DNA from: Rhizophagus sp. LPA8_4_AMF
Lineage: Eukaryota > Glomeromycota > Glomeromycetes > Glomerales > Glomeraceae
DNA length: 20,197 bases
Reading direction: 5' to 3'
NCBI GenBank assembly: GCA_021464525.1
Contig: JADRCO010001334.1
Coordinates: 1 to 20,197 of the forward strand
Under the pieces are notes generated by a model. That model made no database searches. It was given only the letters and a program-made list of their open reading frames with translations, and had not been told where the DNA came from. A program made the translations under genes and the position numbers. This document shows, one piece after another, positions 7,461 through 17,851 of this stretch. Within the stretch, counting starts at the first letter, position 1; each line of letters opens with the position of its first letter.

Positions 7461-9446
7461 ATGCAAACTGCTAACCATTTAAATGAATCAATAGAAAAAT
7501 CTATCCTTAAAAAATTTATAAAATATTATGAATACAAGAATTTTTACAATGTTGAAAAAATTGGTAATAGCAATTCTGGAGAAATTTATCATACAAACTT
7601 GAAGAATTCAGAACAATATTTTACATTAAAGTCATTTGACCTTAATGATATAACCATGAAAGAAATTATTCATGAGGTATAAAACATAATAATAATTCTG
7701 TAACTCATTTAATATTAAAATTACTTACAGTATAATATATTGTTGTTATATTAAAATTTTAGCTTGAACTTCACCACAAAATCGTTCATAATAATATTAT
7801 ACAACTTTTTGGGATCACAGAAAAAGGTATAAAAATACTAAGGAAGATATACATGTTAGCATTTAATATATAAATAATATAACTTTTTTTTTCAAAATTA
7901 GCAAATGAAGATAATCAATTAAAGGAACATTTATTAGTGATGGAATATACTGGCAACAATACTCTCCAAAACTATTTGAAAGAAAAGTATAAAAGCCTAA
8001 CTTGGGAAAATAAATATGATTTAGCATACCAGTTAGTTTGTACTATATCATGGTTAAATAACAAAGGAATTGTACATGGTGATCTGGTAATTCGTCTATT
8101 TCATTAACTTTATTTGTAGTAACTCATGATTTGCTTATATTTTACTTTTCTTTTATAATAGAATTCTAGTAATATATCAGTTTATAAGAATATCATCAAG
8201 TTGGTCAACTTTGGATTATCAAAGAGAATTAAAGAGGCATCCAATCAAAAATTCGACATTGTACCTTACATTGATCCAAAAAAGTTTGTTAATAATAGTA
8301 ATAAAGTGTATTTACTAACTAAGAAGAGTGATGTTTACAGTATTGGAGTTCTTTTATGGGAGATATCAAGTGGTCAGCAACCATTTAAAGATGAAATATA
8401 TGATGCTAATTTAGCTACCAAAATTTTACAAGGATATAGAGAAAAAATTGTTCCAAACACTTTTATCAATTATTCTAATCTTTATATAGGTAAATATAAT
8501 TTTTTTTTTTACAATTTAATGTTTTAATTTATAATAATAATTGTTAATTTAATGTCTTATTTAACTAGAATGTTGGAGCTTTGAACCAGATGATAGACCA
8601 GATATGATTCAAGTAGTTGCTAAATTAAAAGAAATTATTACAAAATCAGTTAATTGTGAGCAATCGTTAAGTATACAACAATCTAATAATGTGGAAAACA
8701 TTATTATTGATAATAATAATTTATTGCAAGTCATACAAAATTTTGATAATATTGGTATAAAAGAAATAGAGCCTATAACTCAAAATATCAATAAACATAT
8801 TTTTGAAGAGGACTTAAGTTTTGTAATTGATGAATTGGGTGATCTTTATTTTGAGAAAGTTAATGAAGGAAAAGAAGAAAAAATGAGAAAGCAGGCTATT
8901 CTTAATTATATTAATACTAATGGATTAAAATTACAAGAAATTCATGAATGGCTTATTAATAATCAAGGTGGTTCAAATTGTTATTATTTGCTTGGATATT
9001 TTAATTTTCGAGGAATTATTGGTGAAACCAATAAACAAAAAGCATTTGAACTATTACAGAAAGCCGCGAAATTAGGAAGTAATGCAGCGCAATATAATCT
9101 TGCTAATATGTATATAGATGGAGAAGGCGTTGATGAAGACTATAAAAAGGCATTTGAATTATCATTAGAATTAGCGGAAAAAGGATATTCAAGTGGAATA
9201 AATCTACTAGGATATTGTTACAAATATGGAATTGGGACTGAAATTAATGAGAAAAAAGCATTTGAATCTTATCAAAAAGTAGCAAATTTAGGTAACTTAT
9301 ATGGAATATATAATTTAGGGGTATGCTATGAAGAAGGTATGGGAACTGAGAAAGATTTGAATAAATCAATTTATTGGTATCGTAAAGCTGCTGAACAAGG
9401 ATGTGATGATGCTCAAAATAAATTAGATAATATTTTAAATTTATGA
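7461..9446 (+). CDS. TKL-type kinase-like protein with Sel1 repeats (gene 1, NFG variant)
   Basis: Five exons: 7461-7676, 7763-7826, 7902-8086, 8162-8489, 8569-9446; GT-AG introns of 86, 75, 75 and 79 nt; 556 aa. The start is the ATG opening MQTANHLNES, shared by the paralogues; an upstream in-frame ATG at 7401 gives a leader unlike them. Kinase domain is about residues 25-290: degenerate P-loop GNSNSG (35-40), beta-3 Lys57, alpha-C Glu72, catalytic loop HGDLNSSN (152-159, Asp154 kept, HRD arginine replaced), NFG at 171-173, then PYIDPK, KKSDVYSIGVLLWEIS and CWSFEPDDRP. The DFG aspartate normally binds Mg-ATP, so a weak or inactive kinase is inferred. A conserved helical linker (about 330-400) is followed by four full Sel1 repeats (about 401-543) and a partial one. 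Sel1 repeats form alpha-alpha solenoids that bind partners. Likely cytosolic; no signal peptide or membrane segment. Confidence 0.88.
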
Positions 9447-9937
9447 AATTTTAATTGATTTAAATTTTGTGATTATATTTAAATATAAATTATGATATGA
9501 ATATAACGATGTGATTTCCTTTCAGTTATTTTCATTTATTGTTATCAGATAATAATATTTAATTTCACTTAACTAATAAATAACAACCAAAAGCATCAAA
9601 GTACATTATAGATAACAATGGCTAGTTATTTGAGTATATTAGTAAAATGATTTAATTATTAGTTTTATTATAATATATATTAATATTTACTTTGTCTTCA
9701 TCAGTTTCCTGTAAATGAATTAAGGATTATATTTATTTTTTCATATAATACATAAAGTTTTATACAAACTTATTAATTATTATATATTAAAACTATTAAA
9801 CATAAATTTTCACTTTACACGGATATTACTTATTTATAGTTCAATAAGAGATTCGACGAGTGAGAGTTGTTAACTACCAACAATTTATACAGGAAAAAAT
9901 GAAAAAATAAGTTAGTTAATTTCATGTTATTAATTGT
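9447..9937. other. Gene 1 3' flank, AT-rich, no gene
   Basis: Immediately after the stop, ATATTTAAATATAAATTATG resembles the sequence after gene 2 (ATATTTAAATATAAATATAT at 14161), probably a shared 3' untranslated region. The rest is AT-rich with no supported coding frame. The 69-codon minus-strand frame at 9830-10039 runs into the MITE and is not credited. Confidence 0.4.
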
Positions 9938-10333
9938 GTTGTGGGCGAAACCTATGAGTTTCGCCAGGGATCGATCCCGAAACTTGGCAAAACTAGATAT
10001 GCCCGCGAGTTCATCATCATAAAGTAACCTAATTACCATAATGATCTTTTAATTTTTTTTACATTAAATATCAAAAAAAAATTTCAACTTTCATTTTCAT
10101 TATGACGACGTTAAATTTTATTGAATGAATTTTACAAAATAATAATTAAAGTCTACTGATAAACATCACGTGTTTTGTAATCCGATTCAATTGGTTAATT
10201 TGTTATTTCACATGAACAAACAATATCGGAGAGTTTCGGAAATTTTGCCTTGGTATCGGCCTTCCGAAAGTTTTGGAATATACTCTTGAAAGACGAAACT
10301 TTTCGACTTTGGATTTTTGGTTTCGCCCACAAC
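9938..10333. mobile_element. Inverted-repeat element of 396 bp, possibly Mutator-like MITE
   Basis: GTTGTGGGCGAAACC at 9938-9952 is matched exactly by GGTTTCGCCCACAAC at 10319-10333. Flanking TATTAATTGT (9928-9937) and TACTAATTGT (10336-10345) agree at 9 of 10 positions and may be a target duplication, if two extra bases belong to the right end. The interior contains several TTTCG motifs in both orientations and the palindrome GGATCGATCC near 9968. It is less AT-rich than its surroundings. There is no transposase. It lies in the spacer between the two copies of the segmental duplication. Confidence 0.65.
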
Positions 10334-10345
10334 TATACTAATTGT

Positions 10346-10619
10346 TAGTCAGTATACTAAAATAGATTATTATTATTTATAAGAATATTATGCTTAATAA
10401 TGATCTGACATTGAATATTTCACAATAAAAATTATTCTTTGAAATGTGTCTTTGTTAAATTATCATCGAAAATAGTTCGTACTATGTAATCAATACACCT
10501 GATACATGTTATTTCCTTTGATTTTTCGTAATTAGCTCTTTACTATAAAGTATAATTAAATGGTGTTTCAGAATAGAAAATAATCTTTTATTTAAACTTT
10601 CAAATGAAATAATAATAGC
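10346..10619. other. AT-rich spacer, nothing recognised
   Basis: The spacer between the 396-bp element and the start of duplication copy B. No coding frame, RNA gene or repeat is supported. Confidence 0.3.
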
Positions 10620-11546
10620 AATTGGCCTGATCTGTTTGTGATGTCTAAACCTCAGATCTAATTTTTTTGAAGTTTTTAGATCGAAATCATATACGTAATA
10701 ATCACCAATCTAAAATAAATAATTATTACCAAATTTAAGGAGCGCTAACGAACTTCATTTAAAGCTATTAAGCTAACAACCAGGCATAAAAATAACTTCC
10801 TATTCTTCATAATTGAATCTGTCGTATCTTCATCCAACTCTAATAGTATATTTACAACAAGTTTTCATTCTGATACTTGATGTTATTTTTTGTATTTAAG
10901 TAACATTTGAGAAAATTTTATACTAATTTATTAAATTATCTACACTTCAACTATTATAATTAATAATATAGTCAATTTATGACCGAAAATAAAGATATTT
11001 ATTGAATAAATTTTTGTACAAAACAAACTGACCGAAAGATTGATTCTTGAACGGTTAATGAGAATGAATAGTAATTTGAAAGATAAAATACACTTGATAT
11101 ATTACATATGACATAATCAAGTAAGTTTGATAATTAAACAGTCTTTTGATACTTACTAATAGAAAGCCAAATTAAACTCAATGGTCATCTTTATTGACAT
11201 ATTAGATTTTATAAATAACTATATACATACTGTATATCATCCTATCATCATTCATTATTATTATTTTAAGCATATTATAATATCATGATTAAATTACTAT
11301 GAATATTTAAGACAATTTCTTCAATTTAAAAGCAATGATTTATTCATTATGAACTGACTAAAATTAATATGTAATCGTATTAATGCCCATTGTTTAAAGC
11401 CCACTGTTTATTTATTTAAAAGAGGTTACAATAAAATATCAATGGACAAGATGTAATAAAGAATCTAAGTAAAAAAGGTGAAATTTAAAATTAATAGATA
11501 AAAATTTTGATTCGTTGTACTGTTTAAGACGTACAATAATAATTAA

Positions 11547-11590
11547 ATGCATATTGATTAACCATATTTATTGATCTGCAATTAATTAGT
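11547..11590 (+). promoter_or_regulatory. Conserved bipartite upstream block of gene 2
   Basis: ATGCATATTGATTAACCAT (11547-11565), five bases, then TTGATCTGCAATTAATTAGT (11571-11590). It ends 236 nt before the ATG, further than in the paralogues because of the leader insertion. Confidence 0.5.
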
Positions 11591-11698
11591 AGTTTAGTAC
11601 TACTGTACACAAATAAGTATATAAATTGTTAACATTTGCACAATATTACATTTTTTTTTACTTATATTAATCATTTGGTTTTTTTTTTATTTTCTGAA

Positions 11699-11817
11699 CT
11701 TGAAAAATATTTACATAATATCGCTTCTTATAACCTTTTTGGCAAAGGAAAATATATCTATATTGGTCACAGGAACCTTCATAGCCCATTTTTATCCATT
11801 CATTCAGTCCTGTTAAA
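11699..11817. other. Leader insertion specific to gene 2
   Basis: Gene 1 has TTTTAGTAAATTATCTAAAATG before its start. Gene 2 has TTTTCTGAA (to 11698), about 125 bp without counterpart, then TGTTAAATTATCTGAAATG. The near repeat TTWTCTGAA on both sides of the extra sequence could be a target duplication. No clear terminal inverted repeat was found. An out-of-frame 70-codon ORF (11636-11848) spans it and is not a gene. Confidence 0.4.
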
Positions 11818-11826
11818 TTATCTGAA

Positions 11827-14151
11827 ATGCAAGTTGCTAACATCTTAAATGAATCAATTGAAAAAGCTATCTTTAAAACATGTATAAAATATTATGAATA
11901 CAAGAATTTTTACAATATTGAAAAAATTGGTAATAGTGATTCAGAAAAAATTTATCATACAAACTTGAAGAATTCAGAACAATATTTTACATTAAAGTCA
12001 TTTAACTTTAATGATATAACCATGAAAGAAATTATTCATGAGGTATAAAATATAATAATAATTCTGTAACTCATTTAATATTAAAAATTACTTACATTAT
12101 AATATATTGTTATATTAAAATTTTAGCTTGAACTTCACCACAAATTCGTCCATAGGAATATTATACAATTTTTTGGAATCACGGAAAAAGGTATAAAATA
12201 CTAAGGAAGATATACATGTTAGCATTTAAAATATCAATAAAAAAATTATTTTTTTTTTCAAAATTAGTAAATGAAGATAATCAATTAAAGGAACATTTGA
12301 TAGTAATGGAATATACTGGCAACAATACTCTTCAACACTATTTGAAAGGAAGATATAAAAACCTAACTTGGGAAAATAAATATGAATTAGCATACCAGTT
12401 AGTTTGTACTATATCATGGTTACATGACAAAGGAATTGTACATGGTGACATGGTAATTCATTTTCGTCTATTTCATTAACTTTATTTGTAGTAATTCATG
12501 ATTTGCTTATATTTTATTTTTCTTTTATTATAATAGAATTCTAATAATATATTAGTTTATAAGAATATCATCAAGTTGGTCGACTTTGGATTATCAAATA
12601 GAATTAAAGAGGCATCCAATCAAAAATCCAACATTATACCTTATATTGATCCAAAAATGTTTGTTAGTAATAATAAAGCGTATTTACTAAATAAGAAGAG
12701 TGATGTTTACAGTATTGGAGTTCTTTTATGGGAGATATCAAATGGTCAGAAACCATTTAAAGATGTAATATATGATGCTAAATTAGCTACCAAAGTTTTA
12801 CAAGGATATAGAGAAAAAATTGTTCCAAACACTCCTATCAATTATTCTAATCTTTATATTGGTAATTACTATATTTTATTTTTTGCAATCTAATGTTTTG
12901 ATTTATAATAATAATTGTTAATTATGTCTTATTTAACTAGATTGTTGGAGCTGTGAACCAGATGATAGACCAGATATGGTTCAAGTAGTTGCTATATTAA
13001 AAGAAATTATGACAAAATCAGTTAATTTTAAGCAATTGTTAAATGTACAACAATCTAATAATGTGGAAAATATTAATATTGATAATAATAATTTATTGCA
13101 AATCATTCAAAATTTTGATAAAATTGATATAAAAGAAATAGAACCTATAACTCAAAATATCAATAAATATATTTTTGAAGAGGACTTAAGTTTTATAATT
13201 GACAAATTGGTTGATCTTTATTTTGAGAAAGTTAATGAAGGAAAAGAAGAAAAAACGAGAAAGCAGGCTATTCTTAATTATATTGATAATAATGGGTTGA
13301 AATTACAAGAAATTCATGAATGGCTTATTAATAATCAAGATGATTCAAATTGTTATTATTTACTTGGATATTTTAATTTTCAAGGAATCATTGGTGAAAC
13401 CAATAAACAAAAAGCATTTGAACTATTTCAGAAAGCAGCGAAATTAAGAAATAGTGCAGCACAATATATTCTTGCTAACATGTATATAGATGGAGAAGGT
13501 GTTTATAAAGATTATAGAAAGGCATTTGCATTATCTTTAGGATTAGCAGTAAAAGAATATTCAAGTGGAATAAATCTACTAGGATATTGTTACAAATATG
13601 GAATTGGGACTGATGTTAATGAGCCAAAAGCACTTGAATCTTATCAAAAAGCAGCAAATTTAGGAAATTCAAATGGATTAAATAACTTAGGAATTTGCTA
13701 TGAAAAAGGAACTGGAATTCATATTAATGAATTAAAAGCATTTGAATTATACCAAAAAGCAGCAGATCTAGGAAATGCAAATGGAATGAATAGTTTAGGG
13801 TGCTGTTATGAAAATGGAGTTGGAATTGACTTTGATACTCAAAAAGCATTTAAATTATACCAAAAGGCAGCAGAACTAGGAAATGCAAATGGAATGAATA
13901 GCTTGGGATGCTGTTACGAAACTGGAGTTGGAACTGACATTAATATTCAAAAAGCAATTGAATTGTATCAGTTAGCAGCAAATCTTGGAAATGATTATGC
14001 TCAATTTAATCTTGCTTTGATGTATGAATATGGGAATGGAATTGAAAAGGACATAACCAAAGCAATTTATTGGTATAAAAAATCTGCTGAACAAGGATAT
14101 GATGATGCTCAAGATAAATTAGAAAAGCTTTTAAATGATTTATTAATTTAA
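11827..14151 (+). CDS. TKL-type kinase-like protein with seven Sel1 repeats (gene 2)
   Basis: Five exons: 11827-12042, 12127-12190, 12268-12452, 12537-12861, 12941-14151; introns of 84, 77, 84 and 79 nt at the gene 1 positions and phases; 666 aa. The start MQVANILNES aligns with the paralogues. Kinase motifs: P-loop GNSDSE (35-40; the last glycine is now Glu), Lys57, alpha-C Glu72, catalytic loop HGDMNSNN (152-159), intact DFG (171-173), PYIDPK, KKSDVYSIGVLLWEIS, CWSCEPDDRP. Catalytic aspartate and metal-binding residues are kept, so activity is possible, but the P-loop is unusual. The helical linker is followed by seven full Sel1 repeats (about 400-650) and a partial one, three more than gene 1; repeats 5 and 6 are near copies. 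It probably acts as a signalling scaffold; substrate and partners are unknown. Confidence 0.9.
13777..13992 (+). repeat. Recently duplicated 108-bp Sel1 units (repeats 5 and 6 of gene 2)
   Basis: 13777-13884 and 13885-13992 both begin GCAAATGGAATGAATAG and encode ANGMNSLGCCYE.GVG. They are the most similar adjacent Sel1 units in the window. Unit length is exactly 36 codons, so gain or loss keeps the frame. Gene 1 lacks the equivalent block, and gene 3 has more diverged units there. Confidence 0.8.
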
Positions 14152-15082
14152 AATTTGGGATATATTTAAATATAAATATATAATGACTTGCCAATAATTT
14201 TTCTCTTACCGTGTTATCAAAATAAAAAGATTTTACTTCATTTAGTTAAATGTATCTCGAGTTATGACGACCAAAAGTTCTGTAAAACAAGATTATTCTA
14301 GTACCATACACAATATGATGAAATTACAAGTTAATTATGCTTTGTCATAAACAAATTTAAACATATTGTCTTATATTGATCAATCAATTAAGTTTACTGT
14401 AAAGAATTACCATAACCTTATCACATTATTTTCCTTCATTACGACATATTTAAAATTATCTTTATAAACTAAAAGATGAAGTACTTTATTATAAATTATA
14501 GTGGAGCAGTCAATGTGAATAAAAATTCATTTTATTTAAACGTTCAAATATGATAACAAAAGAAAGATTTTGTAAAAATGAATTATGCTTATTAACTAAT
14601 TTGTTTTATTGATGACATATTCTCTCCTATTGAACAAGAAATAAAGTTTTCTGTGAAAATTACTGTGAAAAATTTTATAAATTTACCGCAATCTTATCAT
14701 GTTATTTCCCTTCATTTTGAAACATTAACCCTAAAAGATACGGGCAGTTAATTTGTCAGTTAAAGGAATAATTAGTAATTTAAAAGCAAGCTTTTATAAA
14801 AACACGTTTGATATATCAATCATCATAAATAAATCGATGTCTAGTAAACTTCAGAATTTATAATTTTAATTTTATCAGTCTACTAAATTAAACCAATCAT
14901 TTCGACTTGTTTTCTTTCAAGTAATTTTCAGATTACTTAAAATACGGTTAAAGTAAACTATTACAAGTAATGATTCATTCATAACGATCAGACTAAAATT
15001 TTTTGAATTGAACAAGGTACAATCAAACGATGACGTATTATTCGCTTTTCTTGGCTAAACTAAAAAGTCAATTACGTAATAG
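14152..15082. other. Spacer between genes 2 and 3, no gene
   Basis: AT-rich with no supported coding frame. About 14400-14440 (CCATAACCTTATCACATTAT) and 14685-14715 (CCGCAATCTTATCATGTTAT, then TTCCCTTCATT) form a diverged direct repeat about 275 bp apart, with weaker similarity upstream of each (AAGTTTACTGTAAAGAATTA against AAGTTTTCTGTGAAAATTA). From about 14760 the sequence shows faint similarity to the gene 1 and 2 upstream regions (AGTAATTT.AAAG, then GTTTGATATAT), consistent with an older duplication. Confidence 0.45.
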
Positions 15083-15157
15083 TTAATGCATACGCCAAAA
15101 ACATGCATATTGTTTAACCATACTCATTATACTCATTGATCTGCAATTAATTAGTAC
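15083..15157 (+). promoter_or_regulatory. Conserved bipartite upstream block of gene 3
   Basis: ATGCATATTGTTTAACCAT (15103-15121) and TTGATCTGCAATTAATTAGTAC (15136-15157) are separated by 14 nt instead of 5. The extra nine bases are an internal tandem duplication (ACTCATTAT/ACTCATTGA). The block ends 67 nt before the ATG. It stands out because most of the gene 3 upstream region has diverged from genes 1 and 2. Confidence 0.55.
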
Positions 15158-15224
15158 AAATAAATAAATCAATTACGTTTTACACAATTTTTTTTTTTTT
15201 TTACTTCTGACAAAAATCAACAAA

Positions 15225-17476
15225 ATGCAAGTTGCTAACAATTTAAATGAATTGATTAAAGCTATTTCTAATGATCATATAAAATATTATGTATATAAAA
15301 ATTTTTGCAATGTTGAAAAAATTGGAAAAAGTAATTCTAGAAGTATTTATCGTACAAACTTGAAGAATTCAGAACAATATTTTACGTTAAAGCCATTTGA
15401 CTTTGACGATATAACTATAAAAGAAATCATTCATGAGGTAAAATTACATATTATAATAACTATGTCTCAGTTTTTTTTTTATATTTAATATTAATATATT
15501 ATTATAATTTAGTTTAAACTTCACCATAAAATCTCTCATAGAAATATTATTAAATTTTTTGGAATTACAGATAAAGGTATAAAATACTAAAAAAGATATG
15601 CATATTAGCGGTAAAAATGTATTAATAAAATTAAATTTCTCTTTAAAAATTAGAAAATGACAACGACCAATTAAAGAAATATTTATTAGTAACGGAGTAT
15701 GCTGGTAATATCACTCTTCAAAACTACTTGAAAGAAAATTATGAAAACCTTACTTGGGAAAATAAATACAAATTGGCCTATCAATTAGTTTGTACTATAT
15801 CATATTTGCATGATAAAGAATTCGTACATTGTGATTTGGTAATTCATTTATTTTATTGACTTTATTATTTTATTTATAATTTAATATTCGCTTATAATTT
15901 TTTTTCAATATTTTATAATAGAATTCTAGTAACTTATTAGTTTATAAAAATACTATCAAATTAGTTGACTTTGGATTATCAAAGAGAATTAAGGAGGCAT
16001 CCGGTCAACACTCTGATTTAGTTGATATGATTCCTTATGTCGATCCAAAAAAGTTTGTTAATATTAAACCATACACATTAAATAAAAAGAGTGACGTTTA
16101 CAGTATTGGTGTTCTTTTATGGGAGATATCAAGTGGTCAGCCACCATTTAAGGATGAATTGTATGACGTTGATTTAACTACACAAATTTCGCAAGGATAT
16201 AGAGAAAAAATTGTTCCAAACACTCCTATCAATTATTCTAATCTTTATATTGGTAAATATAATTTTTTTTTAATAATTTTAATGTTTTAATTTATAATAA
16301 TAATTGTTAATTTAATGTCTTATTTAACTAGAATGTTGGAGCTTTGAACCAGATGATAGACCAAATATGGATCAAGTTATCACTATATTAAAAGAAATTA
16401 TTACAAAATCAAATGTAATAATGGAGTATTATCAAACAGATATTAATTATGAATTAAATCCTCAAACTTATAATTTGGAAAAAATTAGTATAAATAATAA
16501 TGATGATAATTGTTTACTGCATGGAGATTTACCTCACAACATTCAAAATTTTAATAAAATAAATATAAAAGAAATAGAACCTATTACTCAAAATATTAAT
16601 AGAAATATTTTTGAAGAAGATTTAAGTATTATAGTCAATGAATTGGTTGATTTATATTTTAAGAAAGTAAATGAAGGAAAAGAAGAAATGATAAGAAGGA
16701 AAGCTATTTTTAATTGGATTGATAATTATAATTTGAATTCACAAGAAATCTATAATTGGCTTATTAATAATCAAAAAAATTCAAATGCTATTTATTTACT
16801 TGGATATTTTAATTATCAAGGAATTGAAGTAGAAACTAATAAACTAAAAGCATTTGAATTATTTAAGAAAGCAGCAGATTTAAATAACATTGCAGCTCGA
16901 TATGGACTTATTAATATGTACATTGATGGAGATGGCATTGATAAAGATCGTAAAAAGGCATATAAATTATCTTTAAAATTAGCAAGAAAAAATTATCCAA
17001 GTGGAATAAATTTACTAGGATATTGTTATTATAATGGAATTGGAACTAAGGCTGATGCATATAAAGCATTTATGTTATATAAACAAGTTGTTGATTTAAA
17101 AAATTCAAATGGAATGAATAATTTAGGACTTTGTTATGAAAATGGAATTGGAACTGAAGTTAATGGACAAAAAGCATTTGAATTATATCAAATGGCGGCA
17201 AATTTAGAAAATTCACATGGTTTAAATAATTTAGCTTGTTGTTACAAAAATGGTTTTGGAACTGGTATTAATAATCAAAAAGCATTTGAATTATACCAAA
17301 AGGCAGCAGATTTAGGAAATACTTGGGGAATGTATAATTTAGGAATGTATTATGAAGAAGGAATTATAATCAAGAAAAATATAAATAAATCAATTTACTG
17401 GTATGAAAAATCTGCTATGCAAGGTCATGTTGATGCTCAATATAAATTAGAAAAATTATTAAAAAATATAGGTTAA
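15225..17476 (+). CDS. TKL-type kinase-like protein with six Sel1 repeats (gene 3)
   Basis: Five exons: 15225-15437, 15513-15576, 15654-15838, 15922-16252, 16332-17476; introns of 75, 77, 83 and 79 nt in the paralogous positions; 645 aa. It starts MQVANNLNEL, one codon shorter than genes 1 and 2 in exon 1. Kinase motifs: P-loop GKSNSR (last glycine now Arg), Lys56, alpha-C Glu71, catalytic loop HCDLNSSN (151-158), DFG (170-172), PYVDPK, KKSDVYSIGVLLWEIS, CWSFEPDDRP. The HRD arginine is Cys, so activation-loop control, if any, differs from RD kinases. The segment after the kinase (about 290-335) is Asn- and Tyr-rich and unlike genes 1 and 2; the conserved helical linker then resumes (EPITQNINR...EIYNWLINNQ). 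Six full Sel1 repeats follow (about 416-630), with a partial one. It is the most diverged of the three; possibly an active kinase scaffold, partners unknown. Confidence 0.9.
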
Positions 17477-17548
17477 ATATTTAAGATTTTGTGATTATAT
17501 ATTATATTCTTTAGTGTTAAATTTATTAAAATATTCCATCCTTATTTA

Positions 17549-17849
17549 ATTCGTGAACCGTAAGTCAGTTGCAAAATTTCATATATGAATTTTTTCGGTG
17601 TAAATTTATGTTTGATCATTAGTAATTTTTCCTGATATCCGATTTTCTTTCCTTAAATAGTGCTCTTTATGTGAACCCAATCAAACACTAACATATTTTG
17701 ACACATAATGTTTATCCCAAAGTTCCCAAAGTTTCAAATAGTTTATTTTTTTAAACAATTTTTACACATAATTTTTTACTTTTATTTGACGTCACGCCAG
17801 ATTTCCATTTTCTGCAGACTCTTTGCAGTTTGACTTATGGGTCACGAAT
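17549..17849. mobile_element. TA-bounded inverted-repeat element, about 300 bp (Tc1/mariner-like MITE?)
   Basis: The left end ATTCGTGAACCGTAAGTCAG and the right end TTGACTTATGGGTCACGAAT are imperfect reverse complements (about 19 of 22 including the flanking TA), extending to GCAAA/TTTGC for about 30 bp. TA lies at both outer edges (17547-17548 and 17850-17851), as expected for Tc1/mariner-type insertions. It has no coding capacity. The superfamily is inferred only from the TA boundary. Confidence 0.55.
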
Positions 17850-17851
17850 TA

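Larger units (their letters stand above)
6315..9446 (+). repeat. Segmental tandem duplication, copy A (gene 1 with promoter)
   Basis: AATTGGCCTGATCTGTTTG at 6315 recurs at 10620, and similarity runs with small indels through AAGGAG.GCTAACGAA (6428/10738), TCATCCAACTCTAA (6492/10831), TTATTTAAAAGAGGTTACA (6997/11410) and GATTCGTTGTACTG (7094/11509) into the genes. The offset is about 4.2-4.4 kb. Upstream sequence is well conserved between genes 1 and 2, so promoter and gene were copied together. No gene other than gene 1 is seen inside 6315-7460. Confidence 0.8.
10620..14151 (+). repeat. Segmental tandem duplication, copy B (gene 2 with promoter)
   Basis: The counterpart of 6315-9446. Differences from copy A: no 150-bp insertion at the GACGTACAATA site, an extra segment of about 125 bp in the leader just before the ATG, extra sequence near 11280-11400, and three additional Sel1 repeats at the 3' end of the gene. 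Nothing else gene-like is seen in 10620-11826. Confidence 0.8.

Noticed and set aside
9830-10039. 69-codon minus-strand ORF
   Set aside because: Half of it is the end of the 396-bp inverted-repeat element; no domain.
14006-14194. 62-codon minus-strand ORF
   Set aside because: Antisense to the last Sel1 repeats of gene 2; a shadow of the coding strand.
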